A stretch of 64,000 bases of DNA from Chionis minor (Eukaryota > Chordata > Aves > Charadriiformes > Chionididae): assembly GCA_013398295.1 (NCBI GenBank), contig VZSF01000873.1, positions 1,525,591-1,589,590 of the forward strand, given 5' to 3'. Below the pieces are notes generated by a model, which was given only the letters and a program-made list of their open reading frames with translations, was not told where the DNA came from and made no database searches. This document shows positions 49,861 to 61,165 of this stretch, piece by piece. Made by a program: the position numbers and the translations under genes. The number at the start of each line of letters is the position of its first letter. Within the stretch, counting starts at the first letter, position 1.

Positions 49861-51652
49861 AACATGCACTAGTGTAGTGTGTCACAAATGTGGTGCATAT
49901 TCCCTCAAGACTCCACCAGTCTTTCTGTCAAGAGTCAGTGGGGTCAGCTGTCATAGCCCTCTGCAGCCTGAGGCTGTAAAACTGGGTGAACAAAATAGAA
50001 TAGAGCCTGCTCTATTGAGTACAAGTACTTCTACCAGATGATTTTCACGCTCAACAAGCACTCTCTGTTAAATCCGTTCTGGGGTAGGAACCAGCTTGTT
50101 GCCTGGAAAAAAAAGCACCTCAGCTAGTTTCCCTGTCAGGGCATCCTGGCTTCTCCAGCACCTGAGATTACAGTCCAACATGGGAGAAAAACAGCAGCAG
50201 ACATCCATAATGGAGTCCAGTTCAAACAGTGGTTACGCATAAAGAGCCTCCAGTAAAAAAAAAAAAATAAAAAAATTATAAGCTATACATAAAACAGCTT
50301 CCCCAAATCATTCTGTGCACACAGATTTTGTAGGGGAGGTACATGGCTGGCACTCCTGGTAGTGGTGTGTTACCTGCAGCATGTAACCGAGTGCTGTGCA
50401 GCCGTGCACTCCTACCTCCCAAGTTCCCCCCACCCACGCTAAACAAAACACCAGACCCATATCCAGCCAGGCCGGAGGAGTGACGGTGCTTACCAGTGTG
50501 GCCAGCACGGTGCACAGGGAGAGGGGCACACATGCCTGCCAGAAACGCTGGTTCTGATCACGCAAGCCTAGCTGCAGAAATTAGCAAGAATTGAAGAGAC
50601 GTTCGCAAGTAAGAGGAGACGAAATTCTAGACAAGCTATAATTGGCAAACCTGAATGAGAACAAGGAGTGAGCTAAGATCTCCTTCACCTGATTAAGTGA
50701 TGCCTGGAAGCGTTTTAACGACGCAGTAGGAATTTTTAAGTAGCAGTCGTATATACTTGTCAAGATTGCTTCATGACAAAAAACAATGCCAAGACTTCTG
50801 ATCTGCCTGCCACTGAAATAAAACTGCACTCGTTCAAAGGCACTTGAGTAGTTATAAATATCAGGTCTGCTTCAGAAGAGCTATACCAGCTGAGGTTTAG
50901 CCTGTATTTCACAGGAACTGGAGTGAAACTGTCACAAACTGTCCTTTGAATATCTACCAGAATTACTATCCTCATAATCTCCTCGGTCTGCACACTTGCT
51001 GCAGTAAGAGTGTTTGTGACGTACAGTTTTTGTATGTATGTACCCTGTGTATGCCTATGTCTCTACTGTTCTCTAAACCACAAATTTAAAGCCACATTAT
51101 GCTCCAGCATCAGAGGCATAGAAGGAAGAAGGCTCCATTCATAGCATGGACAAGCTAGACTAAGCCTTGAATGTCTTCTCCCTCCAGCCAAGCTCACCAC
51201 CACCTATCCCACCACATCCTGCAACGCTATCACGGGCCATCGCTGGGCAGAGAAGTCAGTGGGAAGCCCCTTCCTGGAAGGGTCTGTTGCATGAGATGGC
51301 TCACTGGGAGCCAGGAGCAGCTGAGCTCTGAGTGTGTCACGGCATTTTCCCTACTGTCTGGCTTGCACTCCTCATGGAGTAGCATGGTAGCAGGGGCACA
51401 GTGCTCCTCTCCAGCATGATAAAGTGGAATCTGCATCCTCCCTTCAAAATCCTTTGGTACACAACCCATCACCCCTTCATTACCTGTCTTCTCTGCCACC
51501 CAACTTAACTCCCATGTTCATCTGATCAATTGGTTTGATTTTCCTTTTTTTTGTAAAATCACACTGGAGCCAGCAAATTTAAACCTAGGGATTACTTTTT
51601 TTCTCATAGTCTAGATTAAGCAGGGGGACAAATAAGCTGTGGCCTCCGTATT
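49861..51652. other. Intergenic DNA between CR1 copies
   Basis: No gene is recognised. It includes an A-rich tract at 50256-50279 that could be an old retroposon tail. Frames on both strands lack domains. Confidence 0.5.
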
Positions 51653-53065
51653 CATAGAATCATGGAATGGTTTTGGTTGGAAGGTACCTTAAAGATCCAT
51701 GTGCCTTAATATAGTTTCCAGGAGGATCTGCTCCATGACTTTGCTGGGCACAGACATGAGACTGACCAGCCTGTAGTTCCATGGGTCTTTCTTTATTCTC
51801 TTTTTGAAAATGGGGCGTATGTTTCCCCTTTTCCAGTCAGCGGGAACTTCACCAGATTGCCACGACTTCTCAGATATGATGGATAGTGGCTGAGCAACTT
51901 CATCCACCAGTTCCCTCAGGTCCCACGGATGAATCTCATCAGGTCCATGGATTTGTGCCCCTTCAGGTTCCTCAGATGGTCTTGAACCTGGTCTTCTCCT
52001 ACAGTGGGCAGAATCTCATTCTCCCAGTCCCTGTCTTTGCCTTCTGCGACTTGGGTGGTGTGGCTAGAGCCCTCGCCGGTGAAGACAAGCAATAAAAGTC
52101 ATTGAGTACCTCAGCCTTCTCCATGTCCTGGGTGACCAGGTCTCCTGTTTTCTTCCTGAGTGGGCCCACATTTTCCCTAGTCTTCCTTTTATCACCAGCG
52201 TACCTGTAGAAGCTTTTCTTGTTGCCCTCTACATCCCGGTCCAAGTTTAACTCTATCTGGGCTTTAGCTTTCCTAATCTGGTCCCTGGCTGCTCTGACAG
52301 TTTCTCTGTATTCCTCCCAGGCTACTTGTCCATGTTTCCACCCTTTGTAGGCCTCGTTTTTGCTTTTGAGTGTGTCCAGGCGCTCCTTGCTCATCCATGC
52401 AGGCCTTCTGGCATTTTTGCCTGACTTCCTGTGGTGGTTTAGGTTGGGCTGGCCACTAAATGAATGACGGGTGCTCTCTTTAACCTCTCTCTTTTCTCAG
52501 AAGAGAAGAGAGAGAACAAGGGAGAGAGACTTATGGGTTGAAAAGAAAACAAAAACTACTTTAATGAAATATTAATAATAAAGAGAAAGGATAATAATAT
52601 CAATATGAAAATGATGACATATATACAATATATACAAAACCAATATCGAGTTCCCAGGATGGTCATTACGTCACCAGCAGGCTCTGGGATAGTCCCAGAC
52701 TGGACTCAGTGACGGACAGGAACTGGATTCAGGAACTGCATTCAGGAACGCTATGGTGTTTGATGCAGATCTATACTGTGATAAGCTGGATAACGACTTT
52801 ACCTGCACTGCTCTGGCATCACCTAATTGATTCTATTACTGATTACACTTTCAATTTTACCTTGGGAAAGTTTACTTTGCCCTTTTATACTTATGCCAAA
52901 TAGACACCACCAGAGCTTAGGGATTTCAGAAATTATTGTTACTTTCCCAAAATCATGATTTTACTGGTTTTGTTCTACCTCAAACCAGGACACACTTTGC
53001 TGGGATGCATCATTCCTGAGCTTGGAGCCTGGAGCTCCTAAGCTTGGAGGAGGTGATCCTGTTGT
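51653..53065 (-). mobile_element. CR1 LINE with ORF2 fragment, internally deleted and split by an LTR
   Basis: The 3' terminus is at 51653-51698 (CATAGAATCATGGAATGGTT). Next to it, with an internal deletion, is ORF2 reverse-transcriptase coding sequence in reverse (51699-52429). It encodes stretches such as [19 protein letters not shown] and, upstream, [20 protein letters not shown]. These match the typical CR1 RT N-terminal region. CR1 sequence resumes after the LTR at about 52993-53065 (TGGGATGCATCATTCCTGAG). In-frame stops near 52078 and small indels show it is dead. Confidence 0.92.
52430..52992 (-). mobile_element. Solo LTR of an avian endogenous retrovirus inside a CR1
   Basis: The block starts TGTGGTGGTTTAGG and ends CCTCAAACCAGGACA. 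Read on the minus strand it is a TGTCCTGGTTTGAGG ... CCACCACA unit, the typical ends of a large group of bird ERV LTRs. CR1 sequence is continuous across the insertion. A clean target-site duplication was not found, so the right edge may be 52992 or 52994. It contains GA-rich (52490-52535) and AT-rich (52555-52640) tracts. No retroviral coding sequence is attached, which fits LTR-LTR recombination. Confidence 0.82.
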
Positions 53066-53189
53066 TCAAGAGGGAATTAACATTGTACCCTGTTCCCCTC
53101 TTCCAATTCACAGCTGTGTGCAGCCCTGCTCAATGGGGTTCAGAAACAGACTCAGACTCCTCTCTATTAAATAAGAAACTTAAGGGAAT

Positions 53190-53467
53190 GTAGTGATAAG
53201 ACGAGGGGTAACAGTTTTGCACTGAAAGAGGGTAGATTTAGATTAGATATTAGGAAGAAATTCTTTACTGTGAGGGTGGTGAGGCACTGGAACAGGTTGC
53301 CCAGGGAAGCTGTGGATGTCCCGTCCCTGGAAGTGTTCAAGGCCAGACTGGATGGGGCTTTGAGCAACCTGCTCTAGTGGGAGGTGTCCCTGCCCATGGC
53401 AGGGGGGGCTGGAACTAGATGATCTTTAAGGCCCCTTCCAACCCAAACCATTCTACGATTCTATGAA
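53190..53467 (+). mobile_element. CR1 LINE 3' end
   Basis: TTAGATTAGATATTAGGAAG, then GGCACTGGAACAGGTTGCCC, CCCGTCCCTGGAAGTGTTCA and GATGATCTTTAAGGCCCCTT, end in a single CGATTCTATGA terminal unit. This is a standard CR1 3' end in plus orientation, facing the minus-strand copy just upstream. Confidence 0.95.
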
Positions 53468-54689
53468 AGTTATCATCAATATTTTATCACATTCTTTTCT
53501 CCAGACTTCCTGTCAGTAGCAACTAAAAAAAGTGACAGGGCCGGGGGAGGGAAGGGAGACCTTAACATTACAGAAGCAGAAATCAGCTTTCATAGTAAAG
53601 TCTGATGGCCCAATAACTGCTACAACCTCTTAATGCATACACTCTTGTCATGGCAATTAGATCTGCAGTCTAAGCATTTCTGGACTTTCTGCCAGGAAAG
53701 AATTGGGAAATTAATGAAGGCAAATTAATTATTTGTCCCCATGGTTTCTGATGTAAGAATACAGCTGTTCTTTATCAGCGTAATTCATTATTAATGTCTC
53801 CCAAAGCTCAGCTCAGCTATATGCTCATGTTCTTCACATGCCACATTTCTGTTCTGATTAAATATCAAATGGTTTTTAAATATCACAATGGTTCTGCATT
53901 TCTGAGCTCTGTTCTGAGCTGTGGGAAAAGGAAAACAAGGACTCCTTTTGATCATACGCACTTGAGTTTTACACAATGACACGATAGTATAGGAGACACG
54001 GGCTCCTATAGATGTAGTCCCAGTTTACACTTATGTAAGTGAGAGAAGCTCAATCTTATGCCACGGAATATACCAGTCTGCTACACTGCAGCCCAAATGC
54101 AGGCTTAGGAAAGTAATCAAGAGTAAAGAAAGATGTCTTTTTGCCAAACTGGGCGCAAGACACAGTGATTCAAGTGGATCGATTTCAAAGATCAGGAAAT
54201 CAAATGTTTATAGCCATTTATTTATTCCTATCTTTTTCCCCACATGACGGCATAGCCCCACACACCTCATTTAACAAATTCCACAAGACTTGTTTGCCTG
54301 GCCCCAAAAGGACACTGTAGATCATTGATTTTCTTGACAAGCTCTTGTTTGGGTGAGCAATACATTACCACCTGACAGCAGTGTGTCAGGATGAAAAGAA
54401 GTAGCCTGGAGCAGAATGCAAGAGGGTCCAGCAACATGGGAGCAAAAGTAATTGAGCTAAAATACTGGGGAATGAAAAAGAGGGAGTACGAGGAAATGCC
54501 TCGCCACGTTCTGCATTTACCATGTGAGCTCTCTAAGGGCCAGTTGTGAGCCCTCGGGTGGGTGCCACGGCAGCAGGTGAGAAGGAGCAGGGAGCAGTGA
54601 TGTGGCCACAGCTGGGAGCTGCTGGCCTGCTCAGCTGTATTCGGGGACCAGCTGCAGCTCTAACACAGCAGGGTCAAGTAAGGGAATTG

Positions 54690-54880
54690 CAGGGAAGGCA
54701 AGGTGCTGCTGGCCCCGTAGCTTAATGAGGCTAATTATTTCCTTTCCTACAGAGCTGGGCAGAAGGGCTCAGAAAAGCAATTGTGTTTTGCTTCTTTCTT
54801 TCTGAGAATGAGGTGCTGCTTAGGTAGCCTGGAGAGGCTGATTATTGCTTTCCTCACAGCACTGTGCCTGAAGAGGAAGA
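54690..54880 (+). repeat. Degenerate tandem duplication, period about 107-110 bp
   Basis: AGGTGCTGCT at 54701 recurs at 54811. GAGGCTAATTATTTCCTTTC (54727) recurs as GAGGCTGATTATTGCTTTCC (54834). Both units then carry a pyrimidine tract ending in CTACAG or CTCACAG, which resembles a splice acceptor. The copies are diverged, so the duplication is old. Confidence 0.6.
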
Positions 54881-55309
54881 GCCTTTGCCATCTAAACAGT
54901 GGAAGGAAAAAAGACAGACGCAGGACTCAGAAGTCCAAAGAAATACCCTTATGCTGGTCCTTTTTGCTCAGGATACAGGATCAGCATAGACTTTGCAATG
55001 TACTGCAGGTGAACCGACATGGCAAATGGGAAATGGAACCTGAATGAGATCCAGAGGATTAGACTGAAGCAAGGAAACCCAAGGGAAATTGTAAGAGAAG
55101 CTATTGAGGACGATAAGAATAAAGAGGCATTTGGTAGTAGGAAAGTCAATTGTGTGCCTGGAAACTAGCCATCCGGAGCTAATAGAACAGTGATTATGAC
55201 TGTGCCTGAAGCAAATGTTCATGGTATTACCGAGATGTTTGACAATTTAGTCAGGGGAGCTCAAGATGAAAGCAAAACCTATTAGCACTGTGTGTGCTGC
55301 GGAAAAAAG

Positions 55310-55390
55310 GGAAGGAATGGCATCTTATATTTATATCACACCTTTCATCCCGAAGGATCCCAAAGCACTCCGCAAACCACATATGGAAGT
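55310..55390 (+). mobile_element. Possible fossil amniote repeat segment
   Basis: TATATCACACCTTTCATCCC, then GAAGGATCCCAAAGCACTCC and GCAAAC, resembles the widespread ancient amniote motif 'tagcgcctttcatccgaaggatctcaaagcgctttacaaac'. In other genomes that motif precedes MIR/L3-type tails. No tail follows here. Confidence 0.4.
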
Positions 55391-58054
55391 GACTTCTGCC
55401 TTTGCTGAAGTATGGACAGCAGGGGTGAAACGTGTCAACTTTTTTAACATCAGAAACCAGCACTGCTGTACAGCAGCTCAGGAGAACGGGAGAGGCAGGT
55501 AGGCACAAATCAAAATGCAAAATAATAATTTGCTAGTCAAGGATGTGGAATAACAGTCCAAAAATATGCTGTATTTTTAAAGTCTTCATTATATTAGTGC
55601 AAAAAGACTGTAATCAGGATCCATGCCATACTGTCTCTGGGTACTGCATACACACTGTGACAAATAATGTTCTTGCTCCACAGTTTCCCAGCAAAGGTGC
55701 TACATACAAGACTAAAATGCAAGTAAAGAAGTGATCTTGAATTTAGCGCCTTGTTCTCCTACCAGAACAAAATTACTTAAATTCTTTTGAATTTTCGTGA
55801 CAGAATACATATATCTACCTACCACTTCTAAGGGCTGTATTTATTTTACTCCTGAATATGCTTTTTTAAAACACGTGTGTTCACAGGAAGGAGAAAACAG
55901 CTAAAGAGGATCTGCTTTCTTCCTAAAAAGGAGGAGGGCAATTAATGAGATCTGATACAACAGTTTCACGTTGTATTTGTCCTATTCGATTGCTGAAATG
56001 TCATGGACACCCAAACGGCATGTTAAATATAAACCAATAGCTATAGATGTGCAGCTACTGTGGCCTCACATACTAATAATCTTCACTTTATAAACAGCCC
56101 TGCAAAACTAGTGTGCGTTTTACAAGCTCAGGCATTGAATTTTCCCTTCCCATTTCATCATAATGTTATACGAGAATATTTAGCAAGGGTTTATTTGCTG
56201 TGGGAGAGAAGCAGCATTTTCTAGGTCATTTTAAGAATAACTTTAACTTTAGGCAGTGAGGAATTATGGGTAAAAAAAGGCATAGTGGTGACAACTGAGT
56301 TGATGTTAATCAGAATCCCTATGTAGGTATCTTTAAGAAAAAGTGTGACAGCTGATAAATGCAGCAGCTTTTATCTACATCCCATTAAACTGTTAAAATG
56401 CAAAAAAGGTCCAAGCCAATCTTGTTTTCTATTTCCCCATGATAAGATGCAAATTAACACAAGTGCTACAGAAGCAGAACTCCCTGGCCAGAGCGTACAG
56501 GTATTTAAGGTTGTGGAAAATGTAATTTTAAACACAAAAGGCATAAAAGCCTCATAGTTACTGAGATAAAAACAGGAAAATTCCACTTTTATTTATTAAT
56601 TGCAATGATTAAAGAAAGTGCTTAATACAGCTCTAACATTTTGTAGTATCAGCAACATGGGGGTTTTTTGCCTGTAGATGGTGTAGTAGGGCAGCAAAGT
56701 TATTAAGTTTTCTTTATTTAAAGATTAAATTGAGTTTGAAAGCTAGTCATTACCAGATGTTCATAGTTTAGAAACATTTTTCCAGTTTAAAATTTGTACC
56801 AAGATTTCCACCCAACACAAAAATGTCAAGGAAAGCCCAGAAAATAAAGAAAATACCATTTGGTTATATAATGGGGTTTTTAAGTGAATAATGTGGTTTT
56901 CATTTCTTTCATATAGCAATGGCAGTATGTTTATTCACACAGGATTTGGGCACCAAATAAAAAACCCCTGAACTACAAGGGTTAGAAGGTGCAATGTTCT
57001 GACCCTTTTCCATAAGCAGGAAATGGACTTTCAGGACCATAGTCTGTCTTTTGCTGGAGGGACAGACCAAATCAATGGTGTTAAGTGCAAGAGAACTATT
57101 TTTTTTTTTTTCCTTTTCTGTGTTAACCATCTTGATCCTGAGTAACACAAACTCAGGGATAAACCTACAACTCACAAATTCCACAAGAAATAGGTTAACA
57201 TGAAGGAACCAGCATGTTGATACAGGTACATTAAAAATAAAACCTAAAAAATTAAGATGCGATGCAAACAGCAGTAACAGTGTTCATGCCACCCCAGCAG
57301 TGCTGTGACTTCTCTATTGCATTGTGTAAAATCAACCGCTGGTGAGAAAACCACTTGTGCAAAATTGTTTTTTTAATCCTGTATTATCATCTCTTTACAT
57401 GAGCAGGTTGACTTGTCAACAGATTCTTGGGAGTTTCTAGGCTAGAAATGATGCATGAAGTTCAGGTGCAAGCTTGCATCCAAGTTTGAATGCATGGGAT
57501 ATGGCCAAGCCCAGCGGAAACGTGATGAAATTCACATGCACTGTCATGACAGTAGGTAATTTGTTGACAAAAAAATCATCAGCTGTTATGCAGGCAACAC
57601 CAGAAGTTCATTCTTGCTGAGCTCTTCTCAGTCCAAAGCCTTCTGCAATTGTGCACTATTGCTTTTATTTATTTGTTTGGAAATATAATACCCTATTTAC
57701 TGAGGCAGTTTTGCTACTTTGCTTGCATTGCTGTTTGGTCCAGTGTCTTTTGGAAAATCCTGGTAAATCAGCTTATGTCCAGTCAAGACAAAAGACCTCC
57801 ATCCCCTCAATCTGAGATGGAGAGGCCAAGTAGGCAGGCTGTCTAACGATGCAAAAACATGTGCATGCATGAGGCTTCAGAGCCAAATTAAGTTTTGGAA
57901 GGAGGCAAAGCAAAATGCAGGATAGGCCCTTTCTCTTACATAAATGACCTTTAACAATGCTTATAACCATCAAATAAGGTATTTAATTCCTGGAATTTTT
58001 AAAGTCCCTTGAGATCTTGCAAGGGAAGATACTCTGTAATGATGAAGTCATGTA

Positions 58055-58950
58055 CAGAACCACTGAATCCCAGAGTGGCTGAGGTTGGAAGGGCCTCTCA
58101 AGACCATGTAGTCCAATGCCTGCTCACACAGGGTCAGCCAAGGCAGGTTGCCCAGGAGCGTGTCCAGTCGGGTTTTGAATGTCTCCAAGGACAGAGACTC
58201 CACACCCTCTCTGGGCAACCTATGCCAGTGTTCTACCACCCTCCCAGTGTGCTGGGTTTGGCTGGGGTAGTTAATTTTCTTCAGAGTAGCTAGTACATGG
58301 CTATGTTTTGGATTTGTGCTGGAAACAGCGTTGATAATACAGGGATGTTTTAGTTATTGCTGGGCAGTGCTTACACAGAGTCAAGGCCTTTTCTGTTTCT
58401 CACACTGCCCCACCAGTGAGTAGGCTGGGGACGCAAAAAAACTTGGGAGGGGACACAGCTGGGACACCTGACCCCAATGGACCAAAGGGATATTCCAGAC
58501 CATATGGCATCATGCTCAGCATATAAACTAGGGGGAAGGTTGGTCGGGGGCCACTGCTCGAGGACTGGCTGAGCATCAGTTGGTCGGTGGTGAGCAGTTG
58601 TTTTGATTTGCATCACTTGTCTTTCTTGGCTTTCATTTCTCTCTCTTTGTTACTTTCCTTTTCATTACAAATTATTATTATTCTTTTCATTATTATTTTA
58701 TTTCAATTATTAAACTGTTTTTATCTCAACCCATGAGTTTTTTCACTTTCAGCCTTTCGATTCTCTTTCCTTATCCTGCTGGGGAGAGAGTGGCTGTGTG
58801 GTGCTTCGTTGACAGTTGGGGTTAAACCATTACACACAGGAAAAAAAGTGTTTTCTTATGTTCAGATGGACTTTCATGTGTTTCAGTTTGTACCCATTGC
58901 CTCTCATACTGCCAGTGGGCACCACTGAGACTGGCTCCATATACAAGGTT
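58055..58950 (-). mobile_element. CR1 LINE, split by a solo LTR (58055-58247 and 58840-58950)
   Basis: The left part has AGAACCACTGAATCCCAGAG, GGTTGGAAGGGCCTCTCAAG and GGTTGCCCAGGAGCGTGTCC, which is a reversed CR1 3' end. After the LTR, GTTTTCTTATGTTCAGATGG and GTTTCAGTTTGTACCCATTG continue the same CR1 at the matching consensus position. One LINE copy was therefore interrupted. The right end is approximate. Confidence 0.92.
58248..58834 (+). mobile_element. Solo LTR of an avian endogenous retrovirus (587 bp) inside a CR1
   Basis: It starts TGTGCTGGGTTTGGCTGGGG and ends GGGGTTAAACCATTACA, a TG...CA LTR. The 5-bp flanks CCCAG (58243-58247) and CACAG (58835-58839) are a diverged target-site duplication; a 5-bp TSD fits an ERV-L-like integrase. 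Internal signals are a TATA box (TATAAA at 58522-58527) and an ATTAAA polyadenylation hexamer (58709-58714) followed by T-rich sequence. No retroviral gene is attached. The sequence closely resembles LTRs that are abundant in bird genomes. Confidence 0.93.
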
Positions 58951-60509
58951 CTGTAGCAGCAACAGAATCCCTGTTCCATACTGTGAGATGGCTTAAAATT
59001 TCCATGGAAAGAATCTCACTTTCTTTTACAGTATGTGTGACTTGGATGTAATTTACATAAGTATTAGTTCACAATGGATAGTCCGCAACAGGTTTTGTCC
59101 CATTTAAATAAAATCTACAGACCTTTTCCATAACAGTAAAGACCTATTGTAAACCACGCTGGACCAGTACATGGCCATAAGCTCTACCATGCAATGGTCC
59201 ATACTCTTTAATTAGCATCACATTCCTTTGGACAACCCAGCCAGCTAGCACTCCACCGGGTAATCCGAGTACAGTTCAGGGAACAGCACGAGACCGTTTC
59301 CAATATGCAGGATGAGCAAAGCCCCTTGAAGCTCACATATGGCATCCAAATGGATGCGATGGGTGAGCTACACTCTGTCCCTTGCCTTGCAGGGACAGAG
59401 ATTGGGCTTGGTCCATTTTATTTATCAGCACAGACAGACTCTAAACATGTTTCATAAGCCAAGGAAGGTCAGAGTCTCAGTAATTATTAATTGCTGTGAT
59501 TACTTATATTTAGCATTTGAAACCTGCTGAAATCAAATGGGAATGGACGCTGTCGCTTACGCCAAAGTAAACAGTACCTTGAATGAGAGGTTGTCCTATT
59601 GAATTCAGTGTGGGTCTGGGACTCAACTTATGAGTTAGTGGTCTACCCTAAGACCTTTGAATTTAATGAAAATACTTTTGCATACAAGCCTCTCCATTTC
59701 ATAACAAGTGATATTCATGCATGTAGCTGAAGACTGCCTGGCACAGCTGTGTAAGGCAGGAGTGTCAGCCCCACTCCTCCCATGTCTGGTGGCTATCAAG
59801 GCCAGCAAAAGCCCTAGTGTAAATGCTGCAACTCTAGTGATAGTTCAGAGAAACCCCCTTATCTCCACAACCAAAAGAAATCTTCTGCTTGCATTTGCCG
59901 GGTTTGCCGAGTTAGGTCTCTTGATCCATTCACTGGCAAATGCTATTCAGTGTAGACACGGCCCAAATTCAAACAGAATAATAAATGTGATTTACATTTC
60001 TCATAAGAAAAACAAGGCTCTTTCCTCAAACGTATTGCTTCTCCTTAACAGTAAAAGATCTTCATCACACATGTCCTGCAGCATGTTTTTCTTTCCAGAT
60101 ATGGGATTTTGCTGGGAAGTTGTGACACACAGTTTGCGGGAGCATTTGCCAGCTGAGCAATGCTTTCACTACTGCTCACCAAACTCCTTAAACATGCATG
60201 CTAATTATGTTACAGGCTGTCTGTATGGAGCTATATGAAGCTATAGCATTTTCCTAGGAGGCGCAGCAAAGAAGTCAGTGTGTGCCTTCAATTGTGTCAG
60301 CTGTGCATCTGCTGTAACCAGAGTTTCTGTTGACATTAAGCATTTACCCTGGAGGTGTTTCTGGTGCTCAGAAGTGTTCATCATACTTTAAGATTATCAC
60401 TGAATGCCTTTTTCAGTACTAAGTTAGCAAGGAAAGTGTTATTTAAATTATAAGAAAACTGAGCATGGATAAAAAGGAATGTTTTTAATGCCATGGACAA
60501 TTAAGCTGG
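58951..60509. other. Intergenic DNA, no gene seen
   Basis: No gene is recognised. The 176-codon frame at 59708-60238 has no domain and no similarity I can name, and its codons look unconstrained. Confidence 0.5.
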
Positions 60510-61165
60510 TATACCGCAAATGGCTGACCTCCAGATGGACTTCATGTCGCTGATCACAGCCCTTTAAGGCCCAAAGTTCGGTCAGTTTTCAATCCACTTC
60601 ATTGACCTTTTAGCTAGTCCGTACTTCAACAGTTTGTCTATGAAGAAGTTATGGAAATCTGTCAAAAGCCTTCCCAAAGTCAAAACAAATAATATCCATT
60701 GCCCTCCCCTCATCCACCAAACTTGTCATTTCATTGTAGAAGGTAATCAGGCTAGCTGAACATGATTTTGTCTTTGTAAATTCATGCCAACTACTTCAGG
60801 TCATGTTCTTGTCCTTCACACGTTTGGAAACGATTTCCAGGATTATTTGCTCCACTACCTTCCCAGGCATCAAAGTGAGGCTGACTGGCCTGTAGTTCCA
60901 CAGATCCTCCCCTCCTGCTCTTGCTATTCTCAAAGACAGGACTGACATTTGCTTTTTCTAGTCCTCTGGAAGCCTTCCCCCTTCCCACCACCCCAATCTG
61001 ATCCTGCTACTCTGAGGGTAAGTCTTCACTGAAGTGGGTAAGACTCACTTTCCCATGGGTTTCAGAGGCCTTGGGACTCCTGAGTCAAATTTTACCATGG
61101 AAGACTAAGGTAAAGACGCCAATGAGTACCTCTGCCTCTTCCATGTCCTTTGTCACCAGATCCTA
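60510..61165 (-). mobile_element. CR1 LINE ORF2 (reverse transcriptase) fragment
   Basis: This reversed CR1 ORF2 sequence includes blocks such as GAGGCTGACTGGCCTGTAGT and TTCCAGGATTATTTGCTCCA. An RT-region frame survives at 60791-60991. Similarity to the ORF2 segment at 51.7-52.4 kb is clear in the shared 'tgactggcctgtagttcca' and 'gagtacctctgcctcttccatgtcc' blocks. It is much more diverged, with several frameshifts. No 3' terminus was found. Confidence 0.82.

Larger units (their letters stand above)
53468..58054. other. Intergenic DNA, no gene seen
   Basis: No known coding exon is recognised. It contains a degenerate 107-110-bp tandem duplication (about 54690-54880), a 49-codon frame with a good start context (55019-55168) and a fossil repeat segment (55310-55390). 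Confidence 0.5.

Noticed and set aside
59708..60238. 176-codon plus-strand frame
   Set aside because: No domain or homology I can name, and no flanking splice sites consistent with a gene.
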